NCBI RefSeq assembly: GCF_001428255.1
Contig: NZ_LMRW01000029.1
Location: forward strand, 1,186 to 65,185
DNA length: 64,000 bases
Direction of reading: 5' to 3'
From: Agromyces sp. Soil535
GTDB taxonomy: Bacteria; Actinomycetota; Actinomycetes; Actinomycetales; Microbacteriaceae
Under the pieces are notes generated by a model. It saw nothing but the letters and a program-made list of their open reading frames with translations. It searched no databases and was not told the DNA's origin. Each line of letters begins with the position of its first letter. The stretch's first letter is position 1. Positions 41,709 to 51,882 of this stretch are shown here, one piece after another. A program made the position numbers and the translations under genes.

Positions 41709-42257
41709 CTACTTGCGGGGCTTGAGCCGCACCGTGGGCAGCTCGGGTGCCGGCAGCGGCGACCCGTCGTAGCGGGCCACCGTTCCGAAACGGCCGTCGG
41801 GGTTGTCGCGGCCGATGATGTCGGCCTGCCACTGGCGCCGGAATTCCACGATCTCGTCCTCGCTGCGACCGATGAAGTTCCACCACATCACGAGCTCCTC
41901 GCCGAACGGCACGCCGCCGAGTAGCACGACCCGCGCCGGCGTGTCGCCCGCGCTGAGCGCGAGCCGCCGCCGGCCCGGCTCGAGGTAGGCGAGCTCCGAC
42001 CATTGCACGGCCGTCGGGGCATCCGCGCGCTCGGCCTCGATCGTGACGGGGCCCGCATCGACCAGCACGCCGTGCTCGAACGCGGGATCGAGCTCGAGCT
42101 CGACCGTGCCGCTCGCGGGCAGGTCGACCTGCGCGCCGAGCGGGGGTGAGAACACGGTGACGGATGCCTCGTGGCCGATGCCGAGGAGGGCACCGACGAA
42201 CACGCGCACCGTGGCGTCGCCGACAATGAGGGGCACGGTATCGGCGTGCTCGAAGGT
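41709..42257 (-). pseudogene. Truncated pirin-family gene (3' part only)
   Basis: The frame reads FEHADTVPLIVGDATVRVFV to the end RLKPRK, matching the C-terminal half of the complete pirin at 44033-45028 with few changes. The N-terminal cupin half is missing: upstream of about 42257 the DNA switches abruptly to the 3' end of a cls gene on the other strand. This is a recombination scar, not a working gene. Confidence 0.85.
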
Positions 42258-42404
42258 GGTGCGTCGTTCGTCAGCGAGATGCGCGCCGCCGAAGACGCCT
42301 ACCGCCGGCAGAGCCGTGAGCTCACGCTCGAGGAGTGGATGCGCCAGCCGCTCCGCTCGACCGTGCTCGACAACCTCGCGCGGCTCACCTCCGCGCTGCA
42401 GTAG
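42258..42404 (+). pseudogene. 3' fragment of a cardiolipin synthase gene (direct repeat, right copy)
   Basis: The frame reads GASFVSEMRAAEDAYRRQSR, then ELTLEEWMRQPLRSTVLDNL and ARLTSALQ, matching the last 48 residues of the intact cls product ending at 27783 at about 40 positions. It has no start or catalytic motif. With the copy at 27637-27783 it brackets the glycan cluster, and its left edge is fused to the truncated pirin gene. Confidence 0.85.
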
Positions 42405-44036
42405 CGAGCGGATGCCGCGACACGCTCGGTTCGCACGACGAGCCGAGCATCCGCAGGCCGCCGAACTGGGATGACGACTCGGCCGAGGCATCCGCGACGC
42501 AGGCGAAGCCCGCCTCTTCGAGTGCGTCAACCTCCGACCTGGTCAGCGGTGAGCGGGTCGTGACAAGCCACACCCGGTCGTCGAGGACGGATGCCGGTCC
42601 GGCCGCGTGAGTGCGCAGCGGGCGTGTGTCGATGACACGCCGAGCGTCGACGAGGGGCTGGGCGCCGCCCGGCAGGCGGTCGAGGAGTTCCCGCGAGTAC
42701 GCCGCGTCACCTGCATAGCGTGCGAGGCCGGCCGCGAGCCCCGTCTCGTGGTGTCGTTGCACGACGACGACCAGGTCGCCGGGCCGTGCCCGCTCTTCGA
42801 CGGCCTCGGCGAGCCCGCGGAAGTCGTCCTGCCACCAGGTCGTTCGCGCGTCGGCGACGGTGCCGGTGCCGATGAGGAGCACCTGCGCGCCGATGACCAC
42901 GGGGGCCAGGAGCGCACGGCGCGATCGGGTGGCCTCGGCGACTCCGGCCGCTACGACGGAAGCGTCTCGAGGCGCCGCGACCACCGTGTGCACCGAGCCC
43001 GCGACGACCAGCGCGACCCCCAGCACGGACGGTGCGATGTAGGCGGTCCGCAGCACCGGCACCGCCGTCAAGGTGATGACGAGCAGCACCGCCCACGGTG
43101 CGATCGCCATGCCGAGCGCGGTGCCGAGACGTGCGACCTCGGTGCGATCCCGATGCCTCGTCGCTGCCCGCCAGGTCATGATCGCCGCGAGTGCCGCGAG
43201 ACCGCCGGTGAGAGCGTACGCGGCGAGCGCCGCCGGGTCGGCCGCGCCGGCCGATCGGTACGCGACGACGTTCGTCAGGATGCGTGCCGCGGTCGAGGCA
43301 TCCGGTGCCGTGATCCAGCCCACCTGCGCGCGTTGCGTCATCGCGAGGAGTGCGAAGGGGAGCAGCGCGACCCCGGCCACGGTGGTGGCCGCCGCGAACG
43401 CGCCGAGAGCTCGCCGACCGCGCACGCCGCACAGGATCGCGACGGGCAGCACCGCGAGGAGCGCGAACAGGTGCATGAGCCCGGCGGCCACGACAGATGC
43501 CGCGTACAGCGCCCACCAACGGATGCCTCGGCGCGGCGTCGCCAGGGCGAGCTCGGCGGCGAGCACGGCGAGCGCCACGGCGAGGATCGCGAGCGCGTAG
43601 GGACGAGCCGTGGCCGCATCTGCACCGCAAGGGGATTCGTCGCGAACACGACGCCCGCGACGAGGCCCGCCGTCGTACCCCACCAGCGTCGCGCGAGGGC
43701 CGTCACTGTGAGCGCGGTCGCGACGGCGGCGAGGAGCGACGGCAGGCGCAGGCCGAGGTCGCCGGGGGCCACCGCCGCGACCGCGCCCACGATGGCGTAG
43801 TACAGCGCGAGGACGACGTCGACGTGCGTGACGGCCGACTGGAGTTCGTCGGGTGCGAGCGAGGCGAACATGCTGGTGGCCATCTCGTCGCGCGAGAGTG
43901 AGAGGCCGAGCGCACGCATGCCGCCGAGCAACGCGGTGATGAGGGCTGGCGCCGCGAAGGCTGCGACGGCCGAGGTGGTCGTGCCGACACCGGGCGGTCG
44001 GCTCGGCGCACGGGACTCGACGGCCGCCGCGCTCAC
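42385..44036 (-). pseudogene. GT39-like membrane glycosyltransferase with a frameshift
   Basis: The product would be about 550 residues of the PMT/ArnT-like class, with many membrane helices. The first part (GTG at 44036, overlapping the pirin stop) reads LSRDEMATSMFASL with the conserved early Asp-Glu motif, then GDLGLRLPSLLAAVATAL up to NPLAVQM. It loses the frame near 43618, where ATGCGGCC replaces an expected ATGGCGGCC. The rest (AATARPYALAILAVALAVLA to the end) continues in the next frame. The last codons run into the cls fragment, so the native stop may also be lost. One missing base: true decay or sequencing error. Confidence 0.75.
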
Positions 44037-45028
44037 TTGCGTGGCTTCAGGCGCACCGTCGGCAGTTCGGGCGCCGGCAGCGGGTTGCCATCGAAGCCGC
44101 GGACCGTGCCGAAGCGGCCGTCGGGGTTGTCGCGGCCGATGACGTCGGCCTGCCACTGCCGGCGGAAGTCGACGATGTCGTCGTGGCTGCGTCCGATGAA
44201 GTTCCACCACATCACGAGCTCCTCGCCGAACGGCACGCCGCCGAGCAGCACGACACGAACGGGCGAGGCGCCGGCGATGAGCGCGAGTCGCCGCCGGCCC
44301 GGCTCGACGTACGCGAGCTCCGACCACGCGACCTCGGTCGGGGCATCCGCACCCTCGGCCTCGATGGTCACCGGACCCGCGTCGACGAGCACGCCGTGCT
44401 CGAACGACGGCTCGAGCTCGAGCTCGACGCGGCCGCCGGCCGGGAGGTCGACCTGCGCGCCGAGGAGGGGCGAGAAGACGGTCACGTCCGCATCGGCGCC
44501 CGCGAGCGAACCGACGAACACCCGAACGGTCGCGTCGCCGACGGCGACGGGCACGGTGTCGGCGTGCTCGAAGAACGGTCCGATGTGGCGGGAGGCCTCG
44601 GGCAATGCCACCCAGAGCTGCACGCCGTGCGGCCGCTTGCTGCCCGGCGTCGACACCTCGGAGTGCGAGATGCCGCGCCCCGCGGTCATGAGGTTCACGG
44701 CGCCCGGACGCACCAGCTCGTGGCTGCCTGCGCTGTCGCGGTGCTCGATCTCGCCCTCGAAGAGCCAACTGACCGTCTGGAGCCCGGTGTGCGGATGCGG
44801 TGGCACGACCATGCCACCGGATGCCGCGACGTCGTCGGGCCCGTAGTGGTCCGCGAAGCACCAGGCGCCGATCGTCGTGCGACCGCGCTGGGGGAGGGTG
44901 CGGCGCACGTTCATGGCCCGCGGGCCGCCGAGCGGCACGTCGCGCGCGGCGAGCACCTGCACGACCGGGCCGGACGGCTCTTCGGGCGGGCACAGCAGCT
45001 CCACCGGGTCGCGCTCCAGGTTGCTCAT
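44033..45028 (-). CDS. Pirin-family protein
   Basis: A 331-residue bicupin. The metal-binding His set is in MVVPPHPHTGLQTVSWLFEG and the pirin signature in GRGISHSEVSTPG. The C-terminal cupin ends with PFGEELVMWWNFIGRS and RLKPRK. Bacterial pirins include quercetin dioxygenases and redox-linked regulators; the exact role is unknown. It overlaps the GT39-like gene start by four bases (GTGA). A truncated paralogue lies at 41709-42257. Confidence 0.9.
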   Translation of the reverse strand: MSNLERDPVELLCPPEEPSGPVVQVLAARDVPLGGPRAMNVRRTLPQRGRTTIGAWCFADHYGPDDVAASGGMVVPPHPHTGLQTVSWLFEGEIEHRDSAGSHELVRPGAVNLMTAGRGISHSEVSTPGSKRPHGVQLWVALPEASRHIGPFFEHADTVPVAVGDATVRVFVGSLAGADADVTVFSPLLGAQVDLPAGGRVELELEPSFEHGVLVDAGPVTIEAEGADAPTEVAWSELAYVEPGRRRLALIAGASPVRVVLLGGVPFGEELVMWWNFIGRSHDDIVDFRRQWQADVIGRDNPDGRFGTVRGFDGNPLPAPELPTVRLKPRK

Positions 45029-45123
45029 GTCGGCATGGTACCCGCCGTACCGGGCGGCGGCGCGGCTGCAGGCGATCCGGGCGGATCCCGCCGTTTCCGG
45101 CGCGTGGCCGCTAGCATGGCGAC

Positions 45124-45627
45124 ATGGCTCCCTCCGTGCGTCTTCGCCGTGTCGGCCTCATCGCTGTGGCGCTCTCCTCGGTGTTCCTGCTCTCCGCCTG
45201 CAACCCGTCGGGCAGCGCGGCCGAGGACTTCCCGGGACTGCCGGGCGAGGAGGAGGCCGCCCCCGTCGACGTCGACCCCGAGGCGGGCGGCGACATCTCC
45301 GACGCCGCGGAGGGAGAGGCGGAGGGCGAGCCGTTCGTCGAGTCGAACGAACCCCAGGTCGCCTGGTGGGAAGAGGGCGGCCAGCTGGCGCTCGTCGTCT
45401 ACGGCAGCTCCTCCTGCCCCACGGTGGGCAAGTCGATCCGCGTGCTCGAGGGGGCAGGCGAGGGCAACCGCGTCGCGATCGACCTCGTGCAGCGCCCCGA
45501 GGACGAGATCTGCACGATGGACTTCGTGCCGCACACCACGCTCTTCTGGACCCCAGTCGAAGTCACCACCGTCGAGCCCCTCATCGTCGAGGTCGCCGGC
45601 AGCGAGGTCACGATCCCGATCAAGTAG
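45124..45627 (+). CDS. Small secreted lipoprotein
   Basis: A 167-residue protein with a lipoprotein signal (LIAVALSSVFLLSAC, lipobox LSAC), an acidic linker rich in Glu/Asp/Ala/Pro (about 30-70), and a compact beta-rich domain (WWEEGGQLALVVYGSSSCPT onward) with two Cys residues that could form a disulfide. No family recognised; such proteins are common in Microbacteriaceae. Its 3' end overlaps the convergent XRE gene by eight bases. Confidence 0.75.
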   Translation: MAPSVRLRRVGLIAVALSSVFLLSACNPSGSAAEDFPGLPGEEEAAPVDVDPEAGGDISDAAEGEAEGEPFVESNEPQVAWWEEGGQLALVVYGSSSCPTVGKSIRVLEGAGEGNRVAIDLVQRPEDEICTMDFVPHTTLFWTPVEVTTVEPLIVEVAGSEVTIPIK

Positions 45628-45865
45628 TGCGCTCCCGCGGTCGCAGGACGAACAGTTCGCCGATCTCGCACTCGAGGGCCCGGCAGATCGCCTGCAGCGT
45701 GGAGAAGCGGATGGCGCGCGCCCGGTCGTTCTTCAGCACGCTCAGGTTCACGACGGTGACACCGACGAGCTCGCTGAGGCGCGTGAGCGTCATCCCCCGG
45801 GCTTCGAGCAGCTCGTCGAGCCGGCAGTGGACGTCGGATGCCTCGTCGGACTCGGCCGGGGCCAT
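45620..45865 (-). CDS. XRE-family regulator (YozG type)
   Basis: An 81-residue helix-turn-helix protein: LDELLEARGMTLTRLSELVG, then VTVVNLSVLKNDRARAIRFS and the tail LQAICRALECEIGELF. This short type is the constant partner of DUF2975 membrane proteins. It overlaps the DUF2975 gene by one base and should bind the palindromes in front of the pair, controlling its own operon. Confidence 0.88.
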   Translation of the reverse strand: MAPAESDEASDVHCRLDELLEARGMTLTRLSELVGVTVVNLSVLKNDRARAIRFSTLQAICRALECEIGELFVLRPRERTT

Positions 45866-46482
45866 CAGACGAGTCCTTCGGTGTCGCGACGGAGCCGGTC
45901 GCCCAGCGCGAACACGACGCCGGCCATCGCGGACACGAAGGCCAGGAAGAGGAACGGCAGCGGGTCGACCGACATCACGACGTTGTTGAAGTCGCCCTCG
46001 CTCACTCGGGCGAAGGCCCCGTTGGCCGCCATGTTGCCGAGGAACGGCACCGCCGCGAATCCGATGAGGCCGGTCACGCCGGCGACCGTCACGAGGACGG
46101 TGTTGCGACGGCCGAAGACGCGTCCTCGCATGACCGCCCAGCAGAGCAGGATCAGGCAGAGGACGACGATCACGATGGTGGCTGCGGCGAGCACCTGCTG
46201 GATGATGAGCGCCGCGAGCGATGCGCCCGGGAGTGCGGGGACGATCAGGTCCGCCCGGTCGAGCGCGACCTCCACCGTCGCGCCGCCAGCGCCGATCGGC
46301 GCCTCGGCGGCCGTGCCGGCGAACACGGCGGGCACGCGCACGTCGCGATTCGGTGCGACGTGGATGATGCGAAGCACGGATGCCACGATCGCCCACACGG
46401 CGATGACGGCTCCCGCCACGATGAAGGCCCACATCCCCGCCACGTCGGAACGGCTCGGACGGTACGTGACGGTCATGACCAT
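45865..46482 (-). CDS. DUF2975 membrane protein
   Basis: A 205-residue protein with four predicted membrane helices (AGMWAFIVAGAVIAVWAIVA, QVLAAATIVIVVLCLILLCW, TVAGVTGLIGFAAVPFLG, and FLFLAFVSAMAGVVFALGD). A conserved Arg-rich loop (GRVFGRRNT) lies between helices 2 and 3. I prefer the ATG at 46482, which has GGAG nine bases upstream, over the ATG at 46497, which has none and lies inside the operator. Function unknown; it forms a pair with the XRE regulator. Confidence 0.82.
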   Translation of the reverse strand: MVMTVTYRPSRSDVAGMWAFIVAGAVIAVWAIVASVLRIIHVAPNRDVRVPAVFAGTAAEAPIGAGGATVEVALDRADLIVPALPGASLAALIIQQVLAAATIVIVVLCLILLCWAVMRGRVFGRRNTVLVTVAGVTGLIGFAAVPFLGNMAANGAFARVSEGDFNNVVMSVDPLPFLFLAFVSAMAGVVFALGDRLRRDTEGLV

Positions 46483-46495
46483 GGCGCGGTGCTCC

Positions 46496-46530
46496 ATATC
46501 GACAAACGATATTAACGAATATCGATAATC
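46496..46530. promoter_or_regulatory. Operator array of the XRE/DUF2975 operon
   Basis: Within an AT-rich island two inverted repeats adjoin: ATATCG-ACAAA-CGATAT (46496-46512) and GATATT-AACG-AATATC (46508-46523), followed by ATATCGATAAT. The shared ATATCG/CGATAT half-sites look like binding sites for the downstream XRE protein and would overlap the promoter. Confidence 0.6.
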
Positions 46531-46698
46531 TACGACGCTTCACCGGCTCCCGTCAACTCCACCATCCGTGCGCTCCAGACGGGCTCGCGCGGGTCGAGGG
46601 CGCTGCGCCCACGGCGAACAGGGGCCCACGCGGCATCCGTAGTGTTTACGCTCGTTGTATCGACGCCCCTACCAAGCCGGCGCCGTGAGGAGTTGAGG

Positions 46699-49227
<2,529 letters not shown>

Positions 49228-49302
49228 CGCCGCACGGTTCGAAGAGCGGATGCCACGCGGCATCCGCTCTTCGCCGTTCTCCAGGTGTTTCACGCGTGCC
49301 CG

Positions 49303-49398
49303 TGCAGAATTCAGGAACGCCATGTCCAAGTCGCGCGATCAGGGCCGAAATCGGCCCGCGTTCGGCGGCGACGGCGGTTGCCGTTCCTGAATTCTGCA
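49303..49398. repeat. Long inverted repeat before the acetyltransferase gene
   Basis: TGCAGAATTCAGGAACG (49303-49319) and its exact inverse CGTTCCTGAATTCTGCA (49382-49398) are 17-base arms around 62 bases, which hold a further small hairpin (GGCCGAAATCGGCC). The right arm ends 11 bases before the ATG. It could be an operator pair (the TGAATTC core recalls ArgR-type sites) or a structured leader. Confidence 0.75.
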
Positions 49399-49409
49399 AC
49401 GATGAACGG

Positions 49410-49913
49410 ATGACCGACTACACACTGCGCCGCGCGCGCACGAGCGACGTGCCGAAGATCATCGCACTCGTGGAGCCGCTCGTTTCCCGACGCATTCTGC
49501 TCGGCAAGGAGCGCGTCGACCTCTACGGCTCTGTGCAGGAGTTCCGCGTCGCCGAGACCGCCGACGGCACCCTGATCGGTGCCGGTGCGCTGCACGTGAT
49601 GTGGGAGGACCTCGGCGAGGTGCGCACGCTCGCCGTGGACGACGCCTGGCTGGGTCGCGGCGTCGGGCATGCCCTGCTTGAGGAACTCGAGTCCGAGGCG
49701 CGCGAGCTGGGCCTCAGCCGCCTGTTCTGCCTCACGTTCGAGGTGGGGTTCTTCGGCCGGCACGGCTTCGAGGACATGGGCGCCGAGACCGTCGACCCCG
49801 ACGTGTACGCCGAGCTCGTGCGCTCGCACGACGAGGGCGTCGCCGAGTTCCTCGACCTGGCCCGCGTGAAGCAGAACACCCTCGGCAACACACGCATGCT
49901 GAAGCGCCTCTGA
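49410..49913 (+). CDS. ArgA-like amino-acid N-acetyltransferase
   Basis: A 167-residue GNAT enzyme of the short actinobacterial N-acetylglutamate synthase type (like mycobacterial Rv2747). The acetyl-CoA site is seen as VRTLAVDDAWLGRGVGHALL, followed by LFCLTFEVGFFGRHGFEDM. It would supply N-acetylglutamate for arginine synthesis. The ATG at 49410 begins the family homology; the frame is open upstream through the inverted repeat. A general GNAT role cannot be excluded. Confidence 0.82.
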   Translation: MTDYTLRRARTSDVPKIIALVEPLVSRRILLGKERVDLYGSVQEFRVAETADGTLIGAGALHVMWEDLGEVRTLAVDDAWLGRGVGHALLEELESEARELGLSRLFCLTFEVGFFGRHGFEDMGAETVDPDVYAELVRSHDEGVAEFLDLARVKQNTLGNTRMLKRL

Positions 49914-49976
49914 CGGGGCATCCGGCGCGCCGCCCGGCTGCCGGGACGAATGGCATCCCGGTCGTACCCTGAGGGC

Positions 49977-50627
49977 ATGTCGACGAATCCTGCACCGGCA
50001 CGGCGGCAGCCACCGCAGGTGTACCGGCGTCGTCGGCTCATGGTGCTGCTCGGACTGGTCGCCGTGATCGTCGCGATCGTGCTCATCATCGTGCGCCCCG
50101 GCTCGAGCCAGGGCGATGAGTCGGATGCAGGCGGCGGAACCACGTCGGCGAACCCCTCCGCGACTGACGAACCCACGACGCCGCCGACCGCGATCCCCAC
50201 CGAGCCCACCGCCGCCGACGGCGACGCGTGCAAGGAGAAGCACATCCTGGTCGAGGCGCTCACCGACAAGTCGGTCTACGAGACCGGTGAGCAGCCGCAA
50301 CTGTCGGTGACGATCACGAACACCGGCAAGAACGTGTGCGTGCTGAATGCGGGCACGAAGGCGCAGGTCTTCACGATCACCAGCGGAGAGGAGGTCTACT
50401 GGCTCTCCACCGACTGCCAGGTCGACCCGATCGATGCGGAGGTGTCGCTCACCCCCGGCACGCCGATCTCGTCGAGCGTGCCGATCGTGTGGGACCGCAC
50501 GCGGTCGAGCGCCGAAACCTGCGAGGGCCCGCGCGAGGCCGTGCCGGCGGAGGGGGCGTCGTACCACCTCTCGGTCTCGATCGACGGGTTCGCGTCGCCG
50601 ACCACCAAGCAGTTCCAGCTCTACTGA
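49977..50627 (+). CDS. Membrane-anchored secreted protein of unknown function
   Basis: A 216-residue protein. A short basic N-terminus (APARRQPPQVYRRRRL) and one membrane helix (MVLLGLVAVIVAIVLIIV) are followed by a Ser/Thr/Pro-rich linker (about 40-80). The outer beta-sandwich-like domain contains VEALTDKSVYETGEQPQLSV and several Cys. The pattern suits DUF4232-like or cell-surface immunoglobulin-fold domains. No ligand can be named. It stands alone behind the acetyltransferase gene. Confidence 0.75.
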   Translation: MSTNPAPARRQPPQVYRRRRLMVLLGLVAVIVAIVLIIVRPGSSQGDESDAGGGTTSANPSATDEPTTPPTAIPTEPTAADGDACKEKHILVEALTDKSVYETGEQPQLSVTITNTGKNVCVLNAGTKAQVFTITSGEEVYWLSTDCQVDPIDAEVSLTPGTPISSSVPIVWDRTRSSAETCEGPREAVPAEGASYHLSVSIDGFASPTTKQFQLY

Positions 50628-50961
50628 GCGGGTGAGGGGGGAGCCGAGCCCCGGCGACGGGCTTTGCGGGCGTCAAGCCGGGGCCCGGTGGGTTCGTCAC
50701 TGTGGGGACGCCCTCAGCCATTGTCCCCCTTTTGGCGGACAACGCGCGTGACCCGTTCGGGGGTGATTGCTGCAGATCGGGCGACGTGACCTATGCTGTC
50801 CTCACAGCCGGATCGTGAGGGTCCGAGGCGTCGACGATGACGACGGCGGCCCCGTTGACCCCACGATGCCGGCTCGAGCTCGGCCTCCTCGAACGTGCGA
50901 GGTCGCTGTGACGAGACCAGGGTCTCTTGATCACGGCCGTCGCCCGGCGCAGACTCGACCC
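50628..50961. other. Intergenic space without a recognised gene
   Basis: Contains a GC-rich inverted pair (AGCCCCGGC near 50646 against GCCGGGGCCC near 50682) that could terminate the upstream gene. Further on, TATGCT near 50793 may be the -10 box of the next gene. An open frame continues upstream of the following gene, but it has no ribosome site. Confidence 0.4.
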
Positions 50962-51315
50962 ATGAACGCCGAAGAGGAGGCGCGCGCCGTCGACGAGGTC
51001 GTCGATCGGCTCGCGGCACGGTTTCCCGACGTGTCCCGCGATCATGTCGCGGCCATCGTGGGCGAGGAGCACCTCGAGCTCGAGGGCAACCCGATCCGCG
51101 ATTTCGTTCCGGTGCTCGTCGAGCACGAGGCGCGCGAGCGTCTGCGAGGCGAAGGGGCGACGCCCATCCGCATCGCCGAGGCAGCCGACGCTTCGAGCTT
51201 GCCCCCGGGCCCGGGTCCGGGTCCGAGTCCGAGTGCGGGCGAGGTGCCGATCGAGACCACGTTCAATGCTCGACTCGGATTGCTGAACGGCGGCCTGGGT
51301 GGAGGCACGTCCTAG
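50962..51315 (+). CDS. Three-helix-bundle dimerisation-domain protein, copy 1
   Basis: A 117-residue protein. The N-terminal 60 residues are helical, with EARAVDEVVDRLAARFPDVS and IRDFVPVLVEHEARERL, the pattern annotated in actinobacteria as a three-helix-bundle dimerisation domain. A Pro/Gly-rich spacer and a Gly-rich tail follow. A paralogue sits at 60859-61197 with the same helices (VIDRLSQRFPSLTRDHV, IRDFVPVLVEHAAKERL). Function unknown. Confidence 0.7.
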   Translation: MNAEEEARAVDEVVDRLAARFPDVSRDHVAAIVGEEHLELEGNPIRDFVPVLVEHEARERLRGEGATPIRIAEAADASSLPPGPGPGPSPSAGEVPIETTFNARLGLLNGGLGGGTS

Positions 51316-51361
51316 CGACGGATAGCGCTCGGGCGCGGCATCCGCTCGTTACGCTGGAGGC

Positions 51362-51772
51362 ATGGCGCAGCGCAAGAAGACCGGCAAGCCGAGCGAGCCG
51401 GTGGAGTTCCGTTCGCAGGCGCTCGCCGAAGCCCTCGAGCGCCAGGACATCGCGGCCGTCGCGCTCGCGCTCCGGCACGGCAACACCGTGGTGCCGCTCG
51501 TGAAGCCGGGTCCGCGCGACAAGCCGCTCGATGGCGGCGAAGTCTGGACCTACCGCGACCCGGAGACGGGCGAGGTGGCGCTGCTGCTGTTCAGCGACGC
51601 CGCGAACAAGCCCACGAACCTTCCGCCCACCGTGGGGTTGCAGAGCCCCGAGTGGCTGCGCACGTTCCTGAAGCGATATGAGTCGACGATCACGACCGTG
51701 TTCCTCGACATCGCAGGGCCCCATCCCATGCAGGCGCCGCCGGGCGAGCTGCTGCGCGCGCTCGAGGCGTAG
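51362..51772 (+). CDS. SseB-like domain protein
   Basis: A 136-residue soluble protein with an SseB N-terminal-like fold: VEFRSQALAEALERQDIAAV, VWTYRDPETGEVALLLFSDA and the repeat-like PEWLRTFLKRYESTITTVFL. The basic start MAQRKKTGKPS is short and there is no signal peptide. In enterobacteria SseB relates to serine sensitivity; in actinobacteria the role is unknown. It ends next to a bidirectional palindrome that also serves radA. Confidence 0.65.
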   Translation: MAQRKKTGKPSEPVEFRSQALAEALERQDIAAVALALRHGNTVVPLVKPGPRDKPLDGGEVWTYRDPETGEVALLLFSDAANKPTNLPPTVGLQSPEWLRTFLKRYESTITTVFLDIAGPHPMQAPPGELLRALEA

Positions 51773-51780
51773 CGAACCTC

Positions 51781-51873
51781 GCGGGTTGAGGAGCCCGCGC
51801 AGCGGGCGTCTCGAAACCCGATTGCCCGTGCGCCGGGTTTCGAGACGCGCCCTTCGGGCGCTCCTCAACCCGC
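51781..51873. repeat. Palindromic repeat between convergent genes
   Basis: The outer arms GCGGGTTGAGGAGC (51781-51794) and GCTCCTCAACCCGC (51860-51873) are perfectly inverted. Between them lie CCCGCGCAGCGGGCGTCTCGAAACCC and its near inverse GGGTTTCGAGACGCGCCC. This is the fullest member of the family seen at 11942 and 23875. Between two convergent genes it probably acts as a bidirectional terminator. Confidence 0.85.
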
Positions 51874-51882
51874 AGAAATCCG

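Noticed and set aside
42171-42404. A complete small gene with the cls-like ending
   Set aside because: Only the last 49 codons match cls; the part before 42258 is antisense pirin sequence, so it is a fragment, not a gene.
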